A stretch of 64,000 nt of DNA, from positions 1 through 64,000 of the forward strand of contig SKCR01026809.1 of the NCBI GenBank assembly GCA_019454045.1, read 5' to 3'. The notes below the pieces were generated by a model. That model was given only the letters and a program-made list of their open reading frames with translations, did no database searches and was not told the DNA's origin. The DNA comes from Zanthoxylum bungeanum. Lineage: Eukaryota; Streptophyta; Magnoliopsida; Sapindales; Rutaceae. This document shows positions 48,236 to 60,803 of the stretch, piece after piece (position 1 is the first letter of the stretch; each line of letters starts with the position of its first letter). Both the position numbers and the translations under genes were made by a program.

Positions 48236-48783
48236 AGGAATGTACCATCTGAGCGCTGAGGATCCAGGGGCGTCCCCCCAGTCCTCAACATGTGCACATG
48301 CTCTCTGTATCCGTCAATTCCATCTGTATCCCAAGTTACATACTGGGGTGAGTTTTTACCTCATGCCCCGAAAAACCATAAAACATTTTCTGAAAAACAT
48401 AAAACTCAAACTGAAACATCTGTTTTCCATAAAACTTCTCAAAGCATGCTAAATCATATATGATATAAAAAAAACTTGGCTAACGCCTTAATTGCTGAAA
48501 AGTAAGTCTGGTATTTAAATACAAATAATAAAGAAATCAAGCAAAAGATAAAGTGTCCACTCACTGTGCTCATTGTTTAAAAATACGGCTGAGGCGGCCG
48601 CCTCGAGGCGCCGCCTCGCCGCCTCGCGGCGAAGACGCTTCGAGGCGGCCGCCTTTTGCGGTTTTTGGAGGCGGCCGCCCCACTGTGACTGAGGCGGCCG
48701 CCTCCCGCCAAATCGGCCTGAGGCGGCCTGAGGCGGCCGCCTCAGTCACAGTGGGTTTTTTTTTTATTTTAATTTTTTTAAGA

Positions 48784-48823
48784 CCAAACGACGACGTTTT
48801 GGACCCAAAACGTCGTCGTTTGG
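48784..48823. repeat. Perfect 19-bp palindrome within the hAT element
   Basis: CCAAACGACGACGTTTTGG, two bases, then its exact reverse complement. It could form a cruciform or a hairpin in RNA. It is part of the transposon interior and its role is unknown. Confidence 0.9.
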
Positions 48824-48895
48824 TTGTATCATATCCAAAAAAGTGTGGTGTATTATTTGTTTAGACCAAACAACGACCTTCTGCAATCAGCTTCT

Positions 48896-49070
48896 CCATC
48901 TCTCTCGGCGACTGCATCTCTCTCAGCGACTGCATCTCTCTCGGCGACTGCATCTCTCTCACTGTCGGCGACTGCATTTCTCTCACTCTCGGCGTCTACA
49001 AGACTGCAACTCTCTCACTCTCGGCGACTGCATCTGCAACTCTCTCAGTCTCACTCTCGACGTAACCCTT
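48896..49070. repeat. CTCTCTCGGCGACTGCAT-like minisatellite in the hAT element
   Basis: Imperfect copies of a CTCTCTCGGCGACTGCAT unit, spaced 18-30 bp apart. It keeps several frames open and accounts for the small ORFs 48824-49108. Confidence 0.8.
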
Positions 49071-50874
49071 CTGCAATCACTTTCTCTCTCTTGATTGGAA
49101 ATTTGTAACTGTCTCTGCCTCAATTATTTGTAATTGTAGTGTATTATTTGTAACTGTGGTGTATTATTTGTCTCTGCCTCAATACTTAAAACTTATTTAA
49201 CATACTGTTGATAATACTTAAAACTTATTTAATGCTGTCTTGAATTGAATTGGATGTAATTTTTCAGTACAATGTCGAATCGAACAGATCCGGATCGAGG
49301 CGCCCGCCTCACCGCCTCGAGGAGGTCCGCCTCGCGCCTCAATGGTCGGCCGCCTCGAGGCGCCGCCCCGTATTTTTAAACATTGACTGTGCTATGGTAA
49401 ATAGAGAGCGATTCACGGCGTGAGCTACCTCTTAGTATCCTGGCATCGATCTAAGATCAATATGATCGTTAGTTTGCATAACTCGAAACATCTTCATATG
49501 ACATAACATAAAGTACAATGTATGGATACACAATCTTGCTGAATATTGATGATATCTATGGTATCTATGAATTTCACGGACTTAGGTTTGGAGTTACACA
49601 AGTGCAGTAGCGGAAACTTAATTTATTCTAACGGCCAGAAATTTACAGTTTGTAGATCAACTTTGAAATTTCGCCATAATTAATTGGAAATGAATCTAAG
49701 GCTGAAAATTTAATACAATGGTCTTTAATATGTCTAGTTTATGTGGTTTTTACGGATCTCAATTCTGACTTCAGAAACTCAACTTATAGACCGAATTTCA
49801 GGGACTGTCCAACAGAAAAACTGGGCACTAGGGCAGCAAGTCGCCCGACTTCAAAAATTCGTTCCGATCTCGTCTTAAGTCCAAAAATTCTAAATTTTGG
49901 ATATGCTACTCCCTTATGTGTCTAGAGTATCCAAAATTTTACGGAACTTGATTTCGACCTCTAGAACGCAAAGTATAAAGTTTTATTTACACCTTGTTCT
50001 GTCACCACAGAATCAGTAACTCACTGCAGTGCGGCTAAGTTTGAAAATTCGGTACGACTCCTTCTTAAGTCTAAAAATTCTAAATTTTTAATATGATATT
50101 CCTATATGTTCCTAGTTTATTCAAAATTTCACGGTTTGTCAAACGGATACCCAAAACACAAGTTATAACCGAAAAACCACAGCCTGTCCAGAAAGTATAA
50201 CATACCAAACTCACTGTCAAGTTCTCATTCACTACTCTATTTGTTCTTCCTTGTTTGACTCTTCCAATACAAAAACCAACATTAAAAACATCACCTTATA
50301 CATCAATAAACATACATTAATCTTCTTTTCCATCATCAAACCAAATTTTATCTATTCACATAATCAAAACATATTACACTCAACACTTAATAATTCCTAA
50401 TCCATATATCTACTCACACAATACTCAACCCTAAGCTTATAATTTCATCAATTCATCATCAATTTCATTCTTAGTCTATTTTAAACATTCTACCAAATGT
50501 TTTATCCAAAACTCAACAATTGCAAATTCTTTAACTTATTCATTGTTTTAACTCTCAACAAACATATCATCATCATCAAAATCAAGTTTTCAACATAAAA
50601 TGGGTATCAATTTTATCAAACCTCAAAACTTCAAAAATGGGTCTTGGATTTCTTACCTTCTTCCTCTTGATTTTCTTCTCCTTCATGATGCTTCAAGAAT
50701 TGAAAGATCCCCTTTGCCTCTCATTCTTTTCTCTTTTTTCTTTCTTTCCTTCTTCTTCCTTTTCTTTTCTTCTTCTTCTCCCTTCTTCCTCCTCTCTTTC
50801 TTCTCACGGTTTTTCTTCTCTCTTCCTCTCTTCCATTTCGTTTTTTTTATTACTTGCAAATGGTGAATAGTTGT

Positions 50875-50884
50875 CCTTTTATAG
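50875..50884 (-). promoter_or_regulatory. Possible TATA box of D LTR
   Basis: The minus strand reads CTATAAAAGG, conserved in both D LTRs (also 43252-43261), about 430 bp into the 5' LTR. A purine-rich stretch follows on that strand. Confidence 0.6.
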
Positions 50885-51311
50885 GAGGACCTAATTGATA
50901 CAAAGAAAAGTGTGGAGAGTTCTAGAGAAATGGAGAAATTGGTGCATTTTGTCATTTAGGTCCGAAATCACTATTCACTCAGAATTTGACTTGCGTTTTT
51001 GACTCATTTTTGGTCCGATTTTGGAAAAATGTATAATTCAGAAGTTGTAGGTCTCGGTCTAAGATTTCCGACGATATAAAATTCATAAAATTCCGAGTTC
51101 GTATGAAACAGTTATTCCCTAAATACCATTTATAGTTCAAAAGGGCATACCGTACAGTTGTTTCTCGGGACCTCGAAAAATTTACCAATCGTCTCCAAAT
51201 TAATTTTATAAATATACTTGAGTCCCATCATCATAATTTTTTTACGTTCCTTTGCCCCTTATGTGATATTATAATCGTAGGTAGCAGTAGTAGAAATTAC
51301 CGGTCGTTACA

Positions 51312-52526
51312 GACACGCAGGTCCAATTAATAAATTAAATTTATTACAACAATTTGTAAAATTGTCTCACCCATCTAATATCCATCCGATATACATTATT
51401 CATGCATCGCAACCATGTATTCACACAAGCATGTTATCAATCAATCTAATCAAATTAATTAATCTGATAATTAGTGATCATCCAATGTTCAAACAATGAT
51501 TTGATTTTGCTTGAGTCAAACTCATTTTACGAATAAGTACTCAAAGTACGAATTCTCGAATTAAATTAAACTACATAATTAAATCCAATTCAATATGCAT
51601 TTAATTCTAATTCGCTTATTTAATTCCAAATTAAATACTACACTTTATTAATAAACATTTTACGACTTAAATTCCAAATTTTATCGTTACGGGTCTCAAA
51701 GCCCGATTAACGTCAAACGTTAATTTAATTAAAGTCCAATGGGCTTTTAATTAATTTCTTAAGGCGTGGACTTTTGGTCAACTCGGGTCAAACCGAATAA
51801 CCAAAATCCAATCGGAAATTACCCCATAATCCCAGAAATCAATTTTGGCCCATTAGACCCAATTAAACTTTAAAGGTCTATTAGTCGCATTTGGGCTTTA
51901 TGGATGCGGTTTTGGGCCCAATTGGATCCAACCAATTTAGCCTAAACCCAACTTAGTACAACCAAGCCCAATAAGCCCAATAACAACATAACAAGCCCAA
52001 ATCCAATTTAAGGCCCAAATAATTAAATTCCAAATTCCAAATTCATAATTTAATTACTTAAAGTGTATAAAACAATTAATTAACCAATTCAATATTTCCA
52101 AAACACCAATTAGCCCAATTAATCATGTTCATTTTCATCATCACATGTCCAACATATTTTGATTAAAATCAAACCCAATACATGCTCAAAGTCTCGGCAT
52201 TTAGGGAATTTTATATCCGATTTGGTTTCAATCCAATTAAATCCTCAATCGACATAAATCAACATTCCCGAATGATTTCCAACACATCCAATGAATTAAA
52301 AATCAAAATTCCAGACATCAAAATAGGGCATAACTTTCGGCCAACACCAAAAAATTGGGGAAATTTGTTCCAAACATAATTTCTTCAAATTGATCTAATC
52401 AATCCTCAATAAAACATGTTTTAAGCATACTCAAACATCTAATTTAATTAAAACATGCTCAAACATATTTTACCCAAATTTTAAGCCCTAAACTTTTTCA
52501 TGCTCAAACCTTGCTCTAGATGCCAT
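51312..52526 (-). mobile_element. Element C internal, part 2 (leader), with primer site
   Basis: This continues C from 21451 after D's right target-site copy (51312-51316). It aligns with 57476-58688 of E and 8100-9459 of B. A degenerate Met-tRNA site, minus strand TGGCATCTAGAGC, lies at 52525-52513, next to the LTR. No protein is recognisable. Confidence 0.82.
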
Positions 52527-54621
52527 TGTTGGTTCCTATTAAGGTCCCAAGATCATAAACAAGCATGAAATATGTGCGAATACAAATCAACGAAGTTGTG
52601 GAATACTCACATCGATCGGTTGAGCGACGCGGAGGCAAAAAAAATCAAATTCTGCCTCTTTGGACTGTCACGGCAGTTCACTGCCACTGCCCTCCAAGTT
52701 TGGCTATGGGTGCTCCTTCATCAAGCTCCGAGCTTCGTCGAACGATTCCCGGCTCATGGGTAGACTTCCCTATCACCTTCGCATGTCTCATAAGTGTGCT
52801 AGCACTTGTGATTTGCCACAAAATCCCACTCTTGCTTCCCTTCACTGTCTCGGCATTATACAGAAATCAGAAGAAATTTTAGCCCCTTCGGCGTGAAAAT
52901 GAGAGGAGAGATGAGGAGAGAAAGTTATGTGTGTTGTTGATTCAAAATGTGTATCTAATACCAAAATTATTAAAAGTCAAATACCTAAATCAAATAAAGG
53001 TAAATAGCTTTTAATTAATCCAACAACTCACATCAACCATCACACTTGAGTGTCAAACACTCAAACATCAACTCACATCAAGTCACATCAATCAATCAAT
53101 CAATGGTTACATCACTTAAAGTGACATGATTTGACGCTTGATGTGACGCTAGATGCGACTAGCGATTTGACGCTAGATGGGACTAGTGATTTGACGCTTG
53201 ATTTGACTTGCGTGCCGCACTCGAATTCGAAATGCCAATGCGCTCACAAATAATCTCGGGCTCGGGTTCGCTAATTCCAAATTAACGAATTTCCCGTTGC
53301 GTCGTAATTAAATGATTATGCCTAGCGAAATCACTATTCACGTCACTAACGAATTAATTCTAAATTAACTCGTTCGCCTGAATTAAAATCTAATTTTAAT
53401 TCTGCGTCGAAATCCAATTTCGTTTAATATATCGAATATATTAATTAATCGATTAATTCCAAATTAATCATTATCTCTCTTTAAGGATATTTTATCCCAG
53501 ATAAAATATCTCCGCAATTAATCCCAGATTAATTTTCTCTCTCGTCTAATTAATCCCAGATTAATTTAGAGTGCCAGTCATATGTCATCGGTAAATCTTT
53601 GGGAAGCGACCCATGAGATCCTTAGATATGTTGGCAGTAAATACGGTCGTCGGACTATCCGAACACGTAAGTACCTAGTACTACGTTTATACCGATTTAC
53701 AAGATAAGGTTGGCTTCTAGCAAAGCGACATGCCTACCCAATTCTCCAGAAACATGCTTACAGGAATAAGCGATCTATATCAGGCGTATTATACGTGGTA
53801 TTGCGTATGTCGATCCAGTATCGGATGATTACGTGCTAGGCCTGGGGTTGGAATTGTGTCTGCCCCGTACGAAGCACATGTCGGATGTCTGGTAACTAGT
53901 CTCTATAATCGGATATACATGACCTTGTCATAATATCCCGATAGCTTCAGCATTTAAGAGAACCAGTCTCGTATCCTACGTGACCATCATCTCCACTATG
54001 ACTGGAGTGATACTTCCATCTTGACATCACACCCAACACACTACGATTCTCGATATACCCAGAAGAGGCGTACACAGAAACCGGTTAAAGCCCTGGACGA
54101 CCAAAACCAAAGTATATCGATTGTCGCAAGTATTAGCGGTGCAAGTCTCAGGTTAAGACCAAATACCCCTACCCTGATGTTGGACTTCTATAGACACATA
54201 GTCATACTATCAATGGAATTCCGAGGGGGTCTATCCAGTGCGAAGCTGTTTCCCGTACCATCGGTAAAACACAACCTCCTATTACACTTGCATTAGTATC
54301 CTATACCTAAATATATGATAACTATGTCGTTATGCCCTCACAACGCGCACAAGTGTAATACTAGTCTTTTACTTATTTATCGATGTCCAATCTCGACAAT
54401 ACTCTGACTAGGGATATTCAATGATTTATCCTTCGTGGACTGATATTGTCTCATATCATTCTCAATCCAGGAATAAATCACAAGGACCTCCTATCATTTA
54501 TACATCTAGGCGATCTAATCACAAATGATAAGAGTGCAATCTCATTTGTCACATATTTAATTTGTATAACAACACCATGATCTGTACAAATAGTGACGCT
54601 ATGGGTCATAATTGTCCAACA
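52527..54621 (-). mobile_element. 5' LTR of C
   Basis: TGTTGG to CCAACA, 2095 bp, a relative of B's and E's LTRs. To its right the sequence enters the integrase region of E with no polypurine tract, so C appears to have inserted into E; CATAT at 54622-54626 would be the right target-site copy. The 3' LTR of C must lie left of the window. Confidence 0.88.
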
Positions 54622-55990
54622 CATATCTAATATGAGGTATGTCAAACATATTTTTTTTTATGGAACCTTATTCTAAATAAGTTTTGCACTGTTTAAAGCT
54701 TATCCGTTGAAGGAAATGGTAGCTCAGAGCGACTCATGATTAACTTTATCATGTCCAACAAAATTTGGTTTCTCAGTTCGGACACACCGTCAAATTGACT
54801 TGTTCCGGGAGGAGTCCTATTGAAAGAATACTATACTCTTTCAAGTATATGAGAAACTTATTGCTTAAGTATTTTCATCATGGTCTAACCATGCCGATTT
54901 AATACTTTAGCTGATCTGTCTGTCTATTTCGTGTCGAAAATGTACAAGTTTCTGATTTGTGTTTCAAAAGAAACATACAACCATAACGCGATGCAACATT
55001 CGTAAAGGTCACGAAACATTCATATCCACCTCTAGCCTAGCTAGATATGGGCCCACTTACTTCACTATGAATAAGGGCTAACAGATCGGTGGCACTTGCA
55101 CTTTTACGAAGTAAAGGTGTTATAGGCACTTTGTCCAATAAACGAGATTCGTAGACATTATTTGAATGGAATCAAATTTGTCCTAGTACCCACTCTTCGA
55201 AAGTGTGGATATACGAGTCTTGTTTAATTGTGTCCCAGACAACAATGCCACACATAAGTCTCAACTGATTTATTCAGTTTGAGCTATTTGTTTGTCATAT
55301 TATACGTTTGAGATTTATTTATATTAAAAAATATAAATACTGTTATTCACATCTAATGTGGTTATTTCAATATCATCTTTATAAAATAAAATACTTTAGT
55401 GTTCTAGAATATAAAGGAATACCCGCAACGGGTTAAACCCTGATACAGAGATAATGTATCTAGTCAAACTAGTTACATTTTAACAGTTTCCTAATTTAAG
55501 TACACACCCGAAGGGTAGTTCCTAAACTTAGGTATCTACGGTTAAAATAGCGACTTTCATCCCGTTTTCAATTCGCAGATTAATCTCAACTGAATTCAGT
55601 ATCCTGCTTATAGCAGATTCTGTATATCAATGCATATTTATGTACCACATCCAGTATCTAAAATCCAATTTTAATACTAGCAGTGAACATATTTATGACA
55701 AACATATTTGAAGTCGGAGCCTTGCACCGTCTTCAGTTCCTTCATGTCTGCCTTGTCCATACGGTAGTCACGATTCCGTGTCCCCGTTTGCCACAGTTTA
55801 GGCAGACATTTTGGGATATGTCCTTTGTCTTCCCAGAAGATTATAATGACTTTACATTTGCCCTTTTCCACACCCCAGAAGCCTTTGGCCAAGCCTTGGC
55901 CTTCCGAAATGTCGAAGTAAGGTGCGCCTTGCGCTTCTCGCCTTATTGCAAACTTTGGCTTTGTCTCCTTGAGAATAGCCATTAACTCTC
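54622..55990 (-). pseudogene. E: decayed integrase, protease and gag zinc-knuckle region
   Basis: The stretch aligns with 5425-6640 of B. Minus-strand fragments resemble integrase (54840-55100), the protease segment LRIENGMKVA (about 55560-55600) and a gag zinc knuckle beginning CLNCGKRGH (about 55770-55800), followed by a frameshift. The minus-strand ORF 55982-55677 covers part of the gag. No complete product is possible. Confidence 0.65.
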
Positions 55991-58673
55991 CAAGAGTTCA
56001 CTATTGCAATTTAATACTTCAAAGATCTAAAAATAGATCTATGAAGATCCTTCAATTTTATTATCATACTTTAAGGATCTAATCCTTATTTCTGATTAAG
56101 GAATTAAGGAGTCTATTTGGCAAGCATAATAGATTAAGCACTAAAGTTATCATCACACGAATATTCCAAATATCATGCTCTACTATTTGCTTAACTCCGG
56201 GCTTAGGCCTAATATGTTATTTGATCAAATAAAGTAACTTATTAGTTTCCAGGACTATCCTGAAATTTATTATTCCCAATTTGAAAATTAAAGTCGTTTA
56301 AATAAATTTTCCCCAGGATTATGTTTTAAACACTAATCTTTCAATTTATCTTGATTCTAATAGTCCAACTATTTAATCAACGATTTTAGGTACTATTTAT
56401 TATAATGATTACTATAGACTAACTATATAATCAATTATAATTTAATTAGTTAAATTCAATTATATTGATTACTATAATCCAATTATAAAATCAACTATAA
56501 ATTGAAATAGTTTGAATACAGTCAATTGTTTATTTAAAACAACATTAATTATTAGTCCAACTAATATATTAATTTATTTGATGTAATATTGATATGAGCG
56601 TGCGTGGCAAGTTACTAAACGAATATTGCAAATTTAATACTTGCCTCCCACTATTTTTCGGCGAGCCTCTAACCCTCTGTGGAGTACTCGGGAAGCCTTG
56701 TTTCCTAGTGGGCTAGGATCCCGTTAAATAACACACAATATTGACTTTGGCCAACAAATTGTATGATAATTAACTAGGTAGATCTCTAAGATCAATTGGA
56801 TCCCATCCAATTCCTAGATCCAGTAGGTGGACATCCAAGTCCGAAACATATATCCTATATATGCCAATATATCCAATATATTGCCTAACATTTTTCCTCT
56901 GAATCAACTAAGCCTTGGCTTTGGCACAACAAATTAGTGATCCCAGTTAAGCGGAACCCATTGACCATGGAAAGCTTCGTAATCAATGTCGATGGACAAG
57001 AAGTGATCTTGACTTTGGCCAACAAATCACAACTTGGACAAGACACCAATTTGGAACAAAGCCTTCATGATTCAAACACATCCTCGACGGACAAAGGTCT
57101 TGACTTTGGCCAACAAACCAATGCCAGTCTTGGATCTTGAATAAGAATCACTCAATGGAAGGAAAAACGCTTAATATGATGTTGAGGGTTTTTCACGTGC
57201 AAATTGGCAACCAATTTATTATCTTTGTTAAGGTCTCATCATCATACACCCTTAAAAATGCATTCTAAACACATAATAAGGCGCGTAAATAAATATAATA
57301 ATGATATGCGGATGGATACTTAACACATTGTTCCTAGAACAAATCTCTCCCTTTCCTCTCTCCCGCTATCATATGTATTACTTCTACCCGTTACATAACA
57401 CTTCTAAAGAAACCTCATTTACATTGAGGGGAATAGGTGAGAAGAGAAATAAAAAGAGTAAGGAGGTAAGAGGCTGGACATGCAGGTCCAATTAATAAAT
57501 TCTAAATTTATTACAATAATTTCCAAAATTGCCCCACCCATCTAATATCCATCCGATATACATTATTCATGCATCGCAACCATGTATTCACACAAGCATG
57601 TTATCAATCAATCTAATCCAATTAATTAATCTGATAGTTAATGACCATCCAATGTTCAAACAATGATTTGATTTTGCGCAAGTCAAACTCGTTTTGCGAA
57701 TAAGTACTCAAAGTACGAATTCTTGAATTATATTAAACTACAAAATTAAATCCAATTCAATTTGCATTTAATACTAATTCGCTATTTAATTCCAAATTAA
57801 ATAATACATTTTATTAACGAACCTTAGTGGCTTAGATTCTAAATCTAACAGTTACGGGTCTCAAAGCCCGATTAACATCCAATGTTAATTTAATTAAAGT
57901 CCAATGGGCTTTCAATTAATTTCATAAGGCATGGACTTTTGGTCAACTTGGGTCAAACCCAAAGACTAAAGCCAATTTAAAGGAATCACCCTCATGTGCC
58001 TAGAAACCAATTTAGGCCCATTAGGCCCAATTAAAATATTAAGGTCCATTAGTCATAATTGGACTTTATGGAAATGGTTTTGGGCCCAATTGGATCAAAC
58101 AAATTTAGCCTAAACCCATCTTGGTACAACCAAGCCCATTAAAGCCCAATTACAACTTTACAAGCCCAATTCCAAATTTGGCCCAACATAATTAAATTCC
58201 AAAATTCCAATTTCACAATTTAATTACTCAAAGTGTAATGCCATAATTAATCACCCAAATTAACATTTCCAAAACATCAATTAGCCTAATTAATTATGCT
58301 CATTTACATCAAAACATGTCCAAACACATTTTAATCAAAAATCAAACCCATTTCATGCTAGTAAGCTCTCGGCATTTTGGGGATTTTAATGTCCAATTCG
58401 GTTTCAATCCAATTGAATCCACGATCAACATTACCCAATGTTTTCCAACTCATCCAATGATCAAAAACACAAAAAATACCAAGACATTAGGGTATGTTCA
58501 TATTCGGCCAAGCCTAAAAAATTGGGAAAAATTGATCCAATCAAATTTCATGAAATTGATCATGCACAACTTCAATTAAACATCATTTAAGCATACTTCC
58601 AATAATTTCATCAAATCATGCTCAAATTGATTTTACCCAATTTTAACCCTAATATATTTTCATGCTCAACCTT
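55991..58673 (-). mobile_element. E: gag remnant and long leader
   Basis: AT-rich sequence, collinear with C (20000-21451 and 51312-52520) and B (6700-9440). It carries CTTGACTTTGGCCAACAA at 57008 and 57099 and a one-base variant at 56740. I see no intact coding frame. Confidence 0.65.
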
Positions 58674-58687
58674 GCTCATAGATACCA
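58674..58687 (-). other. Degenerate Met-tRNA primer-binding site of E
   Basis: The minus strand reads TGGTATCTATGAGC, one base inside the LTR that starts at 58689. It differs from TGGTATCAGAGC by a two-base insertion. Confidence 0.7.
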
Positions 58688-58688
58688 T

Positions 58689-60803
58689 TGTTGGAATTTT
58701 CTAAGCATCCCAAGATCATATCAAGCAATGAAAATCATGTGTAAACATCAAGAAGTACGGTGGAAACATACTTACATTGATCGGTTTGAATGCGATGAAG
58801 AAAAAAAAATTTTCCTCCAAGATGATGAAGCTCTCAGCAGTGAGCTGATTTTTGACCTCCAAAATTTGGTCATCACCTCCAAGTGTGCTCCTCCATTTTC
58901 GGTCAACCTCCATTGATGGATCTCCAAGCTCCAAGCTATGTATGGTGATTCCATGCTCATGAAATTGGTTCCCTATCACCTTAGGATGACCCTTAAGTGT
59001 GCTAGCACAAGAAGATTTTGCAATAAAATCTTCATCCTTATTCTTGGTACATTCGACCAAGCCAAATGGAAGAAAATGAGATGGCCATTCGGCCAACAAA
59101 TGAGAGAGGAGAAGAATAAGACCTTTTGCCGAATACATTAGGGAGAGAGAGAGAAAATGTGTTATGTTAAAATGATTTCCAAAATCAATAATAAACATAT
59201 ACCAAAATTTGTAAAATGGCTTTCAAAAAGTCAACAAATTTTGGAGGCAAAAATGCATTAAATGCATTCAACAACCCATATCAACTATTCACATCACAAG
59301 TGACTTGACATCACATCACAAGTGACTTGAAATCACATCACTCAAAGTGACAAGTGATTTGACGTTTGATGTGACTAGCGATTTGACACTTGATGTGACT
59401 TGTGGGCTGCACTTAAGTTCGCAATGCGAATGCGCCCGTAAACACTCTCGGGCTCTGGTTCGCTACTTCCAAATTAACGAATTTTCCGTTGCGACGTAAT
59501 TAAATAATTATGCCTAGCAAAATCACTATTCACGTCGCTAATGAATTAATTCCAAATTAACTCATTCGCCCGAATTAATATCTAATTTCAATTCTGCGTC
59601 GAAATCTAATTTCGTATAATATATCGAATATATTATTTTATCGATTAATTCCAAATTAATCGTTCTCTCTCTTTATTAATATTTTATCCCAAATAAAATA
59701 TCTCTGTAACTAATCCCATATTAATTTTCTCTCTCTACTAATTAATCCCAGATTAATAAAGTGCGAGTCATACGTCATCGGTGAATCTTCGAGAAGCGAC
59801 CCATGAGATCCCCGGATATGTTGGCAGTAAATCCGGTCGTCGGACTATCCAAACACGTAAGTACCTAGTACTACGCTTTTACCGATTTACAAGACAATGT
59901 TGGCTTCTAGCAAAGCACCATGCCTACCCAATTCTCCAGAAATATCCTTACAGGAATATGGTGATCTATATCAGGCGTAGTATACGTAGTATTGCGTATT
60001 TCGATCCAGTATCGATGTCCCGTGCAAGGCCTGGGGTTGGAATTGTGTCTGCCACGTACGAAGCACATATCAGATTTCTGGTAACTAGTCTCTATAATCG
60101 GATAAACATGACCTAGTCATTTTATCCCGATGACTGCAGTACATAAGAGAATCAGTTCTGTATCCTACGTGACCATCATCTCCACTATGACTGGAGTGAT
60201 ACTTCCATCTCGACATCACACCCAATACACTATGATTCTCAATATTCCCAGAAGAGGCGTACACAGAACCTGTTAAAGCCCTGGACGACCAAAACCAAAG
60301 TATATTGATTGTCGCAAGTATTAGCGGTGCAAGTCTCAGGTTAAGACCAAATACACATACCCTGATTCGGACTTCCATAGACACATAGTCATACTACCAA
60401 TGGAATTCCGAGGGGTCTATCCAGAGCGAAGCTGTTTTCCGTACCATCGGTAAACACAACCTCCTATTACACTTGCATGAGTATCCTATACCCAAATATA
60501 TGAGAACTATGCAGTTATGCCCTCACAACGCGCACAAATGTAATACTAGTCTTTTCGCATTATCGATGTCCAATCTCGATAATACTCTGACTATGGATAT
60601 TTAATGATTAGACCTTCGTGGATTGATACTGTCTCATATCATCTCAATCCAGGAACTAATCATATGGACCTTCTATCATTTATATATCTCGGTGATCTAA
60701 TCACAAATGATAAAAGAGCAATTTCCTTTGTTACATAGTTAATTTGTACAACAACACCATGATCTGTACAAATAGTGACGCTATAGGTCATAATTGTCCA
60801 ACA
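58689..60803 (-). mobile_element. 5' LTR of E
   Basis: TGTTGG to CCAACA, 2115 bp, most similar to C's LTR. The 160-codon minus-strand ORF at 59198-58716 has no counterpart kept open in the B or C LTRs and no recognisable domain. Right of it is an A-family LTR, so E inserted there; GTTCC (60804-60808) would be its target-site copy. Confidence 0.88.

Larger units (their letters stand above)
48571..49385. mobile_element. Non-autonomous hAT-like DNA transposon (815 bp)
   Basis: The element is flanked by an exact 8-bp duplication, ACTGTGCT (48563-48570 and 49386-49393). The other D LTR shows the empty site near 41775. Terminal inverted repeats begin CATTGTTTAAAAATACGG on the left and CAATGTTTAAAAATACGG on the right (read inward), one mismatch in 18. 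Both ends carry repeated GAGGCGGCCGCCTC-type GC-rich palindromes, as hAT elements often have subterminal repeats. No transposase ORF is present, so it moved by enzymes from elsewhere. Confidence 0.88.
21452..51311 (-). mobile_element. Element D: long-LTR, apparently non-coding retrotransposon (LARD-like)
   Basis: D is bounded by TGTAAC and GTTACA ends and an exact GACAC duplication. Its left LTR is 21452-21933 plus 41450-43682, split by F. Its right LTR is 47312-51311, enlarged by a hAT element. The internal region of 3.6 kb (43683-47311) has a perfect Met-tRNA primer site and a polypurine tract, but I find no gag or pol in it. Long LTRs, a non-coding interior and dependence on other elements are what defines LARDs; the TGTAACGACC terminus is common in plant gypsy elements. 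Confidence 0.85.
47312..51311 (-). mobile_element. 5' LTR of D
   Basis: This 4000-bp LTR includes an 815-bp hAT element and its duplicated 8 bp, giving an original length of about 3.2 kb. It contains an 18-bp tandem repeat absent from the other LTR. On the minus strand the promoter would use CTATAAAAGG at 50884-50875. It ends at GGTCGTTACA, followed by GACAC. Confidence 0.92.

Noticed and set aside
47976..48259. Repetitive ORFs on both strands (SPPEGA and RAEMRL repeats)
   Set aside because: They arise from an 18-bp tandem repeat that keeps all frames open; no start context and no conservation in the partner LTR.
58716..59198. 160-codon minus-strand ORF in E's LTR
   Set aside because: It lies inside an LTR, has no recognised domain and is not open in the C or B LTRs.
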